Below, in pieces: positions 46,485 to 56,200 of a stretch of 64,000 nt of DNA. The stretch comes from Lotus japonicus. Its lineage: Eukaryota; Streptophyta; Magnoliopsida; Fabales; Fabaceae. Both the position numbers and the translations under genes were made by a program. The stretch covers positions 1,862,501 to 1,926,500 of the forward strand of contig NC_080043.1 in NCBI RefSeq assembly GCF_012489685.1. Reading direction: 5' to 3'. Positions within the stretch are counted from its first letter, which is position 1; each line of letters starts with the position of its first letter. Under the pieces are notes generated by a model. That model ran no database searches, was not told the origin of the DNA, and saw only the letters and a list, made by a program, of their open reading frames with translations.

Positions 46485-48398
46485 AAACCAGTTGAGATTC
46501 TACAGGAGGAGTTTAGTCAAATTGGCTTGTTCAATTTCAGATTAATCCCGCTTGGAGCTAGTGAAGTGATATTGGAGTTTGAAAATAAGGAAGAGATGGA
46601 CAGCACTATCACAGAATGTGCTTTCTTCCTGGAACAGTTGCTTACGGATGTAAAACCATGTTCTGTGTTTACGTTCGGCACGTCGCACTTTGTCTGGATT
46701 CGCTTATGGCAAGTTCTGTTGGGCTTATGGAACGAAGCTTTTTTCGCTGCAATAGGAAACAAGTTAGGAACGTTTGTTTTAGCCGACACTCCAACTGTGC
46801 TACGACATCGCGCGGATTTCGCTCGAGTGTTAGTTCGCATGAACCATCCACTTTTACATTGTTTCACGATGGCTGTTGATGTTGGGGGCACATCCTTTAT
46901 AATCCTGGTTGAGAAGGATGTGGAAGCACATGACTATGGCGTAGTTGAGGATATGCCGTCCACTCCGGTAAAGGTGTATAATTCTGAAGAGGAGGAGGTT
47001 GAAGCAGATGATGAGGTACAAGAAGATGAAGCTCAAGAAGATGATAACAAGGATCTTGGCTCGGCAACAACTATTGATCCTGACGAAGTAGATGAAATTT
47101 ACAGGGATGGCGGTTTGGAGGGTTTGAGGAGTGACGGAGACGCAAGAATTGTAGCGGTGCAAGGCGGCGACGGTATCTCACCAGAGGAGGTGGCCGTGAA
47201 GAACAACCAGCCGGAGAAGAAGGAATCTTTTGGGCCAAATTCAAATTCAAATTCATTGTCGTTAATGGCTGCACTCAATTCTGTGGCAGAACAAAAGGAA
47301 CAGTTACGTGATATCATTGATGCAGGCTATTCTTTGGAGGAGATTGAGGGATGGATGGAGAATTTAAAAGCTGATGGAATATTGAGCAAAGATAAACAAA
47401 TCATGGATAAAAACATTCAAAATCAGGAGAAGAGATATTCAGTTACAGGTTTTTCCTTTAATTCCAAAGATTTGATTCAAAACAACAATTATCCTTGGCA
47501 TTTTAATTTTGATTGCAGGGACCCACGACCAAATAATCAGCTCCCATGGACTAGGACGTGTTTGCCACCACAAGTATTTAATCAAAATTCGTTTTTGAGC
47601 CTAGTGGGTCCCGTTTCAAGTTCAATTTCTCTGAAGCAACATGAAAATTGCAGCGAGTTCGTTCATACGACGCCTAATCAGATAGTTAGAAAGAAAGTTT
47701 CTACTTCTTCTCTCATGCGTGATGAATCCCTTCATATGACACCAGTTCAGAATCGAATCCAACCTGCAAGCTCCCCCGGTTGTGAAACTTCACCCGTTTC
47801 TGTGTCGCCGGGATTGGAACAATCACCAAAAACAAATTCCTCTAAAAAAAGTTCGCAGCGTGGGCGTCCAAAAGGCAGCAAGAATAAACCTAAACCTTTA
47901 CCAGCGGATTATTTAGAACCAGTGCAAGGGGAGGATGGAGTGTCGACACGGGCTCATAGAACTTGGTTACTTGGTAAACAGTTGGGTTTGAAACCGAGAG
48001 GCTCGGAAGCGCTGATGCTTCGAGGCTTAGAGGCTCAAATTCGACAAAATCATCCTCATCTAAACTGACATGTCAGGACCATGACTAACCTGGAATGTTC
48101 GAGGTCTAGGCGGATCGACCAAATTCTTGTTAGTGCAGAATGACTTCCCCAAGATTGTGGTACTCTTTTTCCTTGCTTGATTTTTATCCCACTGGGTTTT
48201 TCCAAGTAAGGTTTTAATGAGGCTCTCTCTTGGGGTTTCATTTCGTCATTCTGTGGGGTAGTGGAAGGTTTTTAGCACAGCTCAAGATGTATTTTCATGC
48301 TTTAGTCTTATCAGATTCGGTTTGTACTTGGTTCTTGCCTTTAGCTCATTTTGGCTTAGGCTTTATTAATAATATACCTTTCGTTTTCAAAAAAAAAA
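46485..48398 (+). mobile_element. LINE copy with intact ORF1 part, ORF2 start and 3' UTR, ORF2 body missing
   Basis: An open frame runs from the 5' truncation point (no ATG needed) through 46527 to 48068, more than 513 codons without a stop. The first part resembles the DUF4283-like domain of plant LINE ORF1 (VEILQEEFSQIGLFNFRL, then NEAFFAAIGNKLGTFVLADT). An acidic linker follows, and the end is the motif SQRGRPKGSKNKP then THRTWLLGKQLGL. About 30 bases later NLECSRS/TWNVRGLGGSTKF-type sequence is the ORF2 endonuclease start, which breaks off at about 48150 into a 3' UTR and an A-run at 48390-48398. No zinc knuckle, reverse transcriptase or RNase H is present. The retained frame is remarkably free of stops. 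Confidence 0.75.
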
Positions 48399-49163
48399 TT
48401 ATAATAAGTTATAATTTTAGTATCGTAAAATATTATTCAGTAAATTTAAATTTATTCAACTTTTGTTATAATTATTTTTCTCTGTTATTCTTTCTCAAGT
48501 TATTTTTACTTCTATATAATATAATAGATGAAAAATCATATTTAGTTTAAAAAAAGAATCATATTTAAAGATTTTTTTTCAAATAATATATACATTCGAT
48601 ATAGTAATAATAATATCTTCTAGAGTCATAATTGTTTTTTAATTTTCAACTATATTTTCGACATTATTTATTAATAAACATTTTTATAAGTAAAATGTAG
48701 TAATAAGTTTTATTTTTTATTTTTTTAAATTTCTCAACTTATGATTAATAACTAATAAGATTCATAATTATTATTAACAATTAGTAGAGAATATAAATAA
48801 ATTATTATTAACAATCTATTATTGTCATTAATGGAAAGGTAGTCAATTTCAATTATTATTATTTTTTAAAAAAATCGCCTCAAGTTGTGATGAATAATTA
48901 AAATTTAAATATTTTAAATAAGAGAAATTGAAAATTTTTAAATTTTAATATTTACTTTTTTTTGGTTACTTAATATTTACTTTTAAATATGAGAAATTGA
49001 AAAGTTTAACAATTAATAATTAATATAATGAATAATAAAGTGGATGTAGTTTTTATTTTAGTTTTCAATTTTTTATTTAATGTTTTTAATTCAAAAGAAA
49101 TTTACTATTTTTTTTATGTGTTTAATGCTATTTTTTCAAATTTGCTTTACATATGTATATATA
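48399..49163. other. AT-rich body of Helitron-like copy B
   Basis: No coding is seen. It aligns by eye with copy A (for example TAATTATTTTTCTCTGTTATTC against TAATTATTTTTCTCTATTATAC), supporting a single element split by the LINE. Confidence 0.45.
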
Positions 49164-50457
49164 GGCTTAATCCTCATATTAGTCCCTGTCTTTGTGTCGC
49201 CGTCTGAACCAGGTCCCTGACCGGAAAAATTTGTGGATTAAATCCCTCTCTTTAAAAAACGTTTAGAGCCAATCCCTGCCGGAGCTCCAAGCTCCGGCGA
49301 GTGATGATGTAGCGTGCTGACTGTGTAAATGAAGCTGACATGACACCCAAAATTTTTTTTTTTTAATAAAATTAATTTACACATATGATAATTAACATAA
49401 TTAACCTAAAACTAATTAAACATTCTTAACCCCCCCCCAAACTAATCCTAATTCCCTAAACAATTACCCCAATTCCCAATTCATCTAACACTCATAAATT
49501 AAAATTAGGGTTCATCTCCTCCATCTCCTCCATTTCCTCCATCTCCTCCTTCTTCTTCCCCATTTCCTCTTCTTAAGGTTAGAGAGGTCAAGTGTATATG
49601 TACCCGTATCCACTAGAATCGAAACCAGGTAAATCTGCAGCTTCAGAGAGCGCATCCTTCCATTTCTGAATCTTCTCCTTCCCCTGCTTCCTGTGTTTCA
49701 CCAACGCAGTGCGGTAACTCCCACTCTGCTTCCGCACGTGCGAAGGGTCTACCTGGTAGAACACGGGAATGACAACAACATCTTCATCGTTTCTGTTGCA
49801 GTCCATTATCTGAACCAGCTCGTTCAAGCACCATGGGGAAGACGCGTAGTTTTGTGAGAAGATAACTAAGAAGAGGGTGGAATCTTTGATGGCTTTCTCA
49901 AGTTGTGGCCAGACCTCATCACCTTTGTCGATCTTGTAGTCTATGTAGATTTCAATGGAGTTTCTGCTTAGAGAAGAATGAAGGTGGCTTGTGAAGTTGG
50001 GGCGAGTGTTCGCCTCTGAAGCTGATGAAAGCGTCGTGTTCAGCAAGAAGAAGAGGAAATGGGGAAGAAGAAGGAGGAGATGAAGGAAATGGAGGAGATG
50101 GAGGAGATGAACCCTAATTTTAATTTCTGAGTGTTAGATGAATTGGGAATTGGGGTAATTGTTTAGGGAATTAGGATTAGTTGGGGGGGGGGGAATTAAG
50201 AATGTTTAATTAGTTTTAGGTTAATTATGTTAATTATCATATGTGTAAATTAATTTTATTAAAAAAAAATTTTGGGGTGCCTTGTCAGCTTCATTTACAC
50301 AGTCAGCACGTTACATCATCACTCGCCGGACCGGAGCTCCGGCAGGGACTGGCTCCAAACGTTTTTTAAAGAGAGAGATTTAATCCACAAATTTTTCCGA
50401 TCAGGGACCTGGTTCAGACAGCGACACAAAGACAGGGACTAATATGAGGATTAAGCC
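49164..50457. mobile_element. Pack-MULE with about 400-bp inverted repeats and a TIR-NLR fragment
   Basis: The terminal repeats begin GGCTTAATCCTCATATTAG and remain nearly identical for about 400 bp on each side (49164-49560 and 50060-50457). The exact 9-bp duplication GTATATATA flanks the element (49155-49163 and 50458-50466). The roughly 500-bp centre is a fragment of a TIR-type resistance gene on the minus strand. There is no transposase. The high inverted-repeat identity suggests a recent insertion. Confidence 0.92.
49588..50060 (-). pseudogene. Captured TIR-domain fragment of an NLR gene
   Basis: On the minus strand, HDAFISFRGE (about 50028-49999) leads into the main frame NFTSHLHSSLSRNSIEIYID, then DSTLFLVIFSQNYASSPWCL and NELVQIMDC, PVFYQVDPSHVRKQSGSYR and KWKDALSEAADLPGFDSSGY. 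This is nearly a whole TIR domain, the N-terminal NADase/signalling module of TIR-NLR resistance proteins. Two bases are missing between RGE and TRPNF, which breaks the frame, and the piece ends just after the TIR domain. The conserved WCLxEL block is present. Lying inside the MULE repeats, it is a transduplicated exon 1 and not a working resistance gene. Confidence 0.88.
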
Positions 50458-50466
50458 GTATATATA

Positions 50467-50734
50467 TATAGAAAACTTTTTATTTTAAAAGTATTTTATC
50501 TAAATTATATATTAATAAATATTATTTTTTAAATTTGTCAAATGCAAAGCTCAAGTCAATTTTAAGTCTATGAATGTTGTTATTTAATATAAGTAGTTGA
50601 ATAGTTTTTTATAATACAAATTTTTTCAGTTTTTAATTTATTAATTTTTTTTATTTTTTAATGTATTTAATATAAAGGTATGTGAGCTTTTATGGATTAA
50701 TGCATTTATTGCATGCAAAAACACAAGTGTGCTT

Positions 50735-50765
<31 letters not shown>
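50467..50765 (-). mobile_element. Helitron-like element, 5' part only (copy C)
   Basis: The sequence resembles the right part of copy A (TGTTATTTAATATAAGTAGTTGAATAG against TGTATTATTTAATGTTGGTAGTTGAATTG in short blocks) and ends in GCTTTACATATATATATATA. No hairpin or CTAG end is present, so the other part is lost. A (TA)n run occupies 50740-50766. Confidence 0.4.
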
Positions 50766-50768
<3 letters not shown>

Positions 50769-51060
50769 TGCCACCGCTAACGAATCTTTGAGCAGTAAGG
50801 TCCCAAGCTCCCCGTTGACCCTATCCTCAACCCACATGCCCGACGAAGTGCGAGCTCCCGTCCTTGCTAGCCATTCAGCAACAAAATTCTCATCCGGCAT
50901 AATCGAACCCAAGTAAGTTGCCTTCCAGTCACACGAGAGCAGCTCCAAGATGTGTCTCAACATCGAGGCTTCAACATGCAGATTGACACCGTCTGAGTTA
51001 TCGAGAGCCTCAACCAAGTTTCTACAATCATCACACTCACACAACAACATTCGGTATCCC
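50766..51060 (-). mobile_element. LINE RNase H-like fragment
   Basis: On the minus strand the frame reads ECDDCRNLVEALDNSDGVNL, then HILELLSCDWKATYLGSI and ENFVAEWLARTGA. This is the RNase H-like C-terminal domain of a plant LINE (the usual pattern is E.D...L...L......H.....I..L L...W......I.RE.N..AD.LAR). The last catalytic Asp position reads Glu here, and the fragment has lost its upstream reverse transcriptase. Confidence 0.6.
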
Positions 51061-51302
51061 TAACTCCAGGCAAGGTCAGGTCCAACCCATCGCTTTGCGG
51101 CCTCCACAAGAAAAAGGGATCGTCGAGTCGTATAGCGGGTTTATCAATTAATTTGAGACACGTGGCAGATGTTGGTGCGTCGATGCCTTGACGGTGTACC
51201 ATCTTAAGATGCACCATGGCTACACCCAAGTCATCAAGTACATTGATAAAAGAGAATTGAAACCAAGCAGTGTTATCTTCTTCCTTATCCCTTCCGATTA
51301 CA
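51061..51302 (+). promoter_or_regulatory. Upstream region of RPS17
   Basis: A short spacer of mixed composition between the LINE fragment and the RPS17 start. It probably holds the promoter and 5' leader. The frame of RPS17 remains open upstream to about 51270, but without an ATG before 51303. Confidence 0.35.
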
Positions 51303-51764
51303 ATGTGGCTTCTGCAACTCCCTCCCAAGCTTTCCAACCCCTTCATCCATGGCACACCCTTCACCCCTCTCTCCAAACCCGCCACCGCTCTCACCCACCA
51401 CACCCACTCACCGCCGTCGTTCCTCCCGTCGATCAAGGCCATGAAATCCATCCAAGGGAAGGTGGTGTGCTCCGCCAGCGACAAGACCGTCGCGGTGGAG
51501 GTTGTTCGTCTGGCGCCGCACCCCAAGTACAAGAGGCGTGTCAGGAAGAAGAAGAAGTACCAGGCTCATGACCCTGAGAATCAGTTCAAGGTCGGTGACA
51601 TTGTTCAGCTGACCAAGACCAGACCCATCAGCAAAACCAAGGCCTTTCTCGCTCTTCCTGTTCCTAGTAGGGGTGCCAAGAACAAACCTTCCGGTGATCT
51701 TCCGATTCCGTTGGAGTCTGAGCAGGAGCCGCAGCAGCAGCAGGAGGAGGAGGGCCAGGCTTAG
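51303..51764 (+). CDS. RPS17: 30S ribosomal protein S17, chloroplastic
   Basis: An intronless nuclear gene of 153 residues, close to the Arabidopsis protein (149). Residues 1 to about 43 are a Ser/Thr/Pro-rich chloroplast transit peptide (MWLLQLPPKLSNPFIHGTPF). The mature S17 domain follows: AMKSIQGKVVCSASDKTVAV, then EVVRLAPHPKYKRRVRKKKK, NQFKVGDIVQLTKTRPISKT. It is an OB-fold primary binder of 16S rRNA in the plastid small subunit. The C-terminal tail is a Gln/Glu-rich plant extension. The first ATG of the frame is at 51303; the codon at 51270 is GTG. Confidence 0.95.
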   Translation: MWLLQLPPKLSNPFIHGTPFTPLSKPATALTHHTHSPPSFLPSIKAMKSIQGKVVCSASDKTVAVEVVRLAPHPKYKRRVRKKKKYQAHDPENQFKVGDIVQLTKTRPISKTKAFLALPVPSRGAKNKPSGDLPIPLESEQEPQQQQEEEGQA

Positions 51765-53235
51765 GTGTATGCAAAAGTTCTGAATGTTAGTCTCTTACTG
51801 TTGTTGATTTGTGCTTTTTTTATCTGAATTGGTTCATGTTTTTGTGTAGTGTAAAAGTCCTGAGTTGTTCTGGGTTGTAATTTATTGGGGCATAGTGAAA
51901 TTGAGAATTGAATGTTGTGACTCTGTTGTTGTGGGAACCTCAATTGCTTGTTGTGCCCTTTAGGTGTTTGATGAAATGTTGGAATTGGATACTGATTTTG
52001 ATAAGAATTGTGCTTCATAGAGCCACTTTGTGTTTAGACACCAATTTTAGAAAGATAGATAAAGGAAGAGGTGAGAATTGATAAATGGGATATATGATAT
52101 GATATGATAGGAAAAGAGAGATAGAGGTAAATTGAGTGTATGTGGACTGTGAATACTGATTGAGTGTCTAAAAAATGAGATTGTTTTGATGACCCCCAGA
52201 TGTGAAGTTATGGCAGTGTTCATGAGAACTTGAATGCTTATTGTGCAGACAATTGTTTGATGAAAATGTTCATTTTTGTTGTTGCTGATGAGCTCTATAG
52301 TCTATAACTTTTTAGTTTACATTCAATGGTGAGCTCTATAGTCTATAACCTTTTAGTTTACATTCAATGATGAGCTCTATAGTCCATAACCCTTTAGTTT
52401 ACCTTCAATGTTGAGCTCTTCCTTTTCTTTACTCTTTTTTGTCTTTCCCTTTTTGGAGTGTGTTTAGACCCTGAAGAGATGTCGCTAACAGGGCATCTGT
52501 TATGACTGTTTATGCTTCTGAGTGTCCTTAACAATTTGGGAAGGCCTGTCTTCCATAAATGAAGACTATGGTTTATGTTGATCATGAATTACAAAGTAGT
52601 AGAGGACTCACTTAGGTTAAAATTCCAGTTAAGTAGTAGAGGACTTACAAAGAAGCACATTACTCTTGTCTTGTCTTCACTTTGCTCTTAAAGAAATACA
52701 TTCCTAGAATTGAAGGCTTAGTCCATGGTTTCTTTTCTTTGCCTATTTTTTTTAAAGCACTGATGGGAATGTTCTTTTATTTCTTTTTAAGATGGAACTT
52801 GATTGGTATAGTCAACCTGAAGAAACAAACTTGTGTGAAATAGTAATTTCTCATTTCTACGGTTTTAAATAGATAATTTGCAATGTGAGCCATCAAACCA
52901 ACCACGCAAGTTAGGCATAAACCAAACACATAAGGAATTAACAAATGATAATTCTGTACAAGACGACATACATGATTTCTAGGCTCTAAACTTTTTTTTT
53001 TCTCTCTTTCTAGTTCTGCCTATGGAACTGCAGATACAAATTACAAATATAAATATTCAGTCCAAACCCTCCTTCCTAATGGAACAATGAATAAAATTAA
53101 CCCAAAGTAAGGAGATAAATCATAAATGCAAGCTAGTTTTGCCAGGCTGAACACTGGCCAAAAAGGGGATAGAATGCAGAAGAATATCACATCTAATCAA
53201 AGCCTATCTTGTAATTATCTGATTTTGATTTTTGA
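51765..53235. other. Intergenic region between RPS17 and the GL2-type gene
   Basis: It holds the RPS17 3' UTR, a GATAT-type simple repeat (about 52092-52110), the 42-bp tandem repeat listed separately, and the 3' UTR of the minus-strand GL2-type gene (from 53235 leftward). No further gene is seen. Confidence 0.4.
52286..52415. repeat. 42-bp tandem repeat, about three copies
   Basis: Units start GATGAGCTCTATAGTCTATA, contain CTTTTTAGTTTACATTCAATG and repeat three times with a partial fourth (GTTGAGCTCTTCC). The copies differ by only one to three bases. Confidence 0.85.
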
Positions 53236-56200
53236 CTATCCATCTTCACACTGTAAACTTGTTCTGATATTTCTCAATGTACATGATACAAGAGTGTTGA
53301 CCGAGTCCACAGATTCCAATGTTAACTTTGCTGTAGGAGAAGCATTGGTAAGGATCTGGAATGCTATTGTAAACAAAGATCCTCCCTCTGTGTTCTTTTC
53401 TTCCTTCCTTGTAGTAATCACCAATGGCCTTGACTCTAGGCCATCAGGAACAATTGAGAATCCTGAGGGCAGTATGGCAAGGTTGCTTGAATCACATCCT
53501 GTCATCACAGACTGCATGCCAGTAATGTCCACTGGAGCATACACCACCATTGACTCATAAGAATTTGTGCAGCTATCTTGCAGTATCCACATGCTGTTTT
53601 CTTTGGATTTTATTGTCTACAAAATGAGAAGAATCCCATATTTTGGTTAATATAGGAACATAATTGCTTATTTTGATTTCACATATTATCAATAGTGACA
53701 AGTACATGAATTTATAAGACTCAATCCGAGACGTTGCTTAAGGTGAGTGTGTAGTGTATTGAACCGAAATAACTTACTTGAATGGTTACTGCATTGCCTC
53801 GGTCTTGCCCTTTGGCTAGATTTGCAATGGACTGCACTGAAGCGCTACTGCACATGATATCCCACTGTGACAACAATGACAATTATCAACACAATCACCC
53901 TTCAAAATCACTCACCAAATAAACAGAAACATTTGGAAGGAAAATCAATTACCTCAGTCCTGCGAGTTTCATCCCTCAAGAAATCAAACAGAACATTATG
54001 AGAGACAGGCAGCCACACAGAAGAAACTGCACACAGTATCAGCCCAAGAGGCTCACTAGGATCGTTCAAGTTCTTTCTAGAACTAATCCTTATGTCTTCC
54101 CCATTTTCGCTGGTAACCTTAGTCCATGTGTGGAAGCTTGATGCCCCGACTGCATGGCAGAAGCCCCATGTCATTCTTTGTGCCAACTTCAAAATGCTTT
54201 TTCTCCCAGCCAACGTGGCAACACCTAACATTTTATCATCACCATTAGTCTGATTAGTTTATACTTACCTCTTTATTCAAGTATTGAATGAACAAAGAGA
54301 AATTAATGGTTGCAAGTTGCAACAATGAGATATGGTAGAATTGAATTGATTACTCATACTCACCAGTGGAATCCTTCATGGGGACATTAGTTGCCATGAA
54401 GAAAACAAGACGTTCGCATTGAAGTTGCAATGTCGCAATCCAGTGCCTTGCCCCGAAGGCCAGGCCACTGTTCACAATGGCGCGATACATTGTGTGGACT
54501 GCTCCCTTCTGGCATTCCAAGTGCTCCACCCAGATTACCTAAACCCAAAATTAACAAACATCAATAGCATAACCAAGTATTAGGTGTGTTATTAGAAGAT
54601 GTTTGAAGAAAATATAACCAAACACAAGTGAAGTTTTTAATTATTTCACCATTTCCTCATTATGTTCAACTCCAATTAATCACACTTCAATGAGGGCCAT
54701 CATCTCACTATGTGAAACTGGAATTTTATTGCATGGCTTCTCCCAAGTAATGGTATGGCTAATGGTGCCCATGAAAATGATAGCACAATATACAATTATA
54801 CATAGTTCTACTACCGACAAAATCAGCTGCAATGGGTGATTATCTAGCTGTTGCTGCTGTACTCATTTTTAGGTATTTTTTTGGCATGTTCACTTCTATT
54901 TTCATTTCATGTTTTTTATTTTTACAAAAATGCCCCTTGTCCCTGAAGGATAGAAGTGGTAAGAGCTAGAAAAATAAGGGTTGGGTGAGGTAAAGGGTGA
55001 GGGGTCCCGGATGAGGGATTAATTTATTGACATTTCTAACAACTAACATTACCTATAAAAAAAAACAAAAATGCCCCTTTGTTTCGTTTCGGAACTTTGT
55101 ATAGGAAATAAATATAGTACGTAAAGTGAAAATAATATATTTTCATAATTAAAATTAAGTTTAATAACTTTGCTCTCATAATAGTGTAAAAAGTTTTACA
55201 CAAACATTTATGATTCACTGTTTTCTGATTTTCTCATATCATAAATAGATTAAAATTAAAAATAGTAAAAGAGAAACATTGTGAAATGTGACTAAGATGT
55301 TTTACGCAATGCATATAAATTAAATTCAAAACTAAATATAAGAAATGAAAAAAAGTTAACTTCTTATAAATTAGTTTTTCTTAGTGTTTGGAAATCTAGA
55401 CCGGATCGGCTGATCCAATTGAGAACTGGTTTCTTGATCAATTCGGTCAAAACTGGTTGATTTTAGAATCGGTCAGACCCGGTCGAACAAGTCCAAAAAA
55501 AGGTAAAAGCTGATCCAGAATTGGTATTGAAAAACCGGATTCAAGCGGTCAAGTATTTTTTGGGCTTTTTTATATTAAAAAATATTTGTAACTATTTATT
55601 AGTCATTTTTAATTTTTATCATTTAAATTATATAAGATGAAACTCTATGATAATTTGAAATTTAAATAGTATAAATTTCTTAATATCTTGTGTGACTATA
55701 TTACCTATTATAGTATATAATATTAAAAAAGTATTTAATTGCTTTTGTCACAACCACAGTTCGACACTTCGACCACAATTCGAACATTGAAATGTTGCCT
55801 CGAACGGTTTAGTGATTGATCCGATTTTTTAAACATTGTTTTTTCTATGTGTTTGGGAGCGTTTGCACAGACTATAATAACCAAGTTTTTTTTTAGAAAA
55901 TAAAGCTGAAAATGATGTGACAAAAATGAAGAGCAATTTAGAATTAATGAAATTTGTACATACTTTGCAATGGCCATTTGACTTGTCCTCAATAATGCAA
56001 CCGGATGGGCGTTTTCTGCATTTGACGAGGGAAGCGTCGATGTTGTCTTCTACTTTGTCTATGGATACATCAACGATTGCCCATTGTTCACCACTCAATT
56101 GTTTGCAGTACCTGACAAAATACACCTCTCTTGTGGGCACCATTGGTGTGAGCATTTGTAGTTCAGCAAACATCTGTATCCATCACCCAAAACAAAATTC

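Larger units (their letters stand above)
46091..49163 (-). mobile_element. Helitron-like AT-rich element, copy B (interrupted)
   Basis: The 3' terminus (minus) is an imperfect hairpin ACTCGTGC-AAC-GCACGTGT (46102-46120) with CTAG at 46091-46094, directly abutting copy A. The body resembles copy A (for example TCAACAATGAAATAATTTTA against TCAACAATTAATTAACTTTA). It is interrupted by the LINE at 46485-48398. Its left part ends near 49163 in CTTTACATATGTATATATA, the same end motif as copy A. Confidence 0.5.

Noticed and set aside
46517..46891. 124-codon minus-strand open frame
   Set aside because: It lies antisense to the LINE ORF1 frame and has no domain of its own.
49588..50046. TIR-domain resistance gene
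   Set aside because: The fragment is frameshifted near its start, ends after the TIR domain and sits between MULE inverted repeats, so it is a captured piece and not a functional NLR gene.
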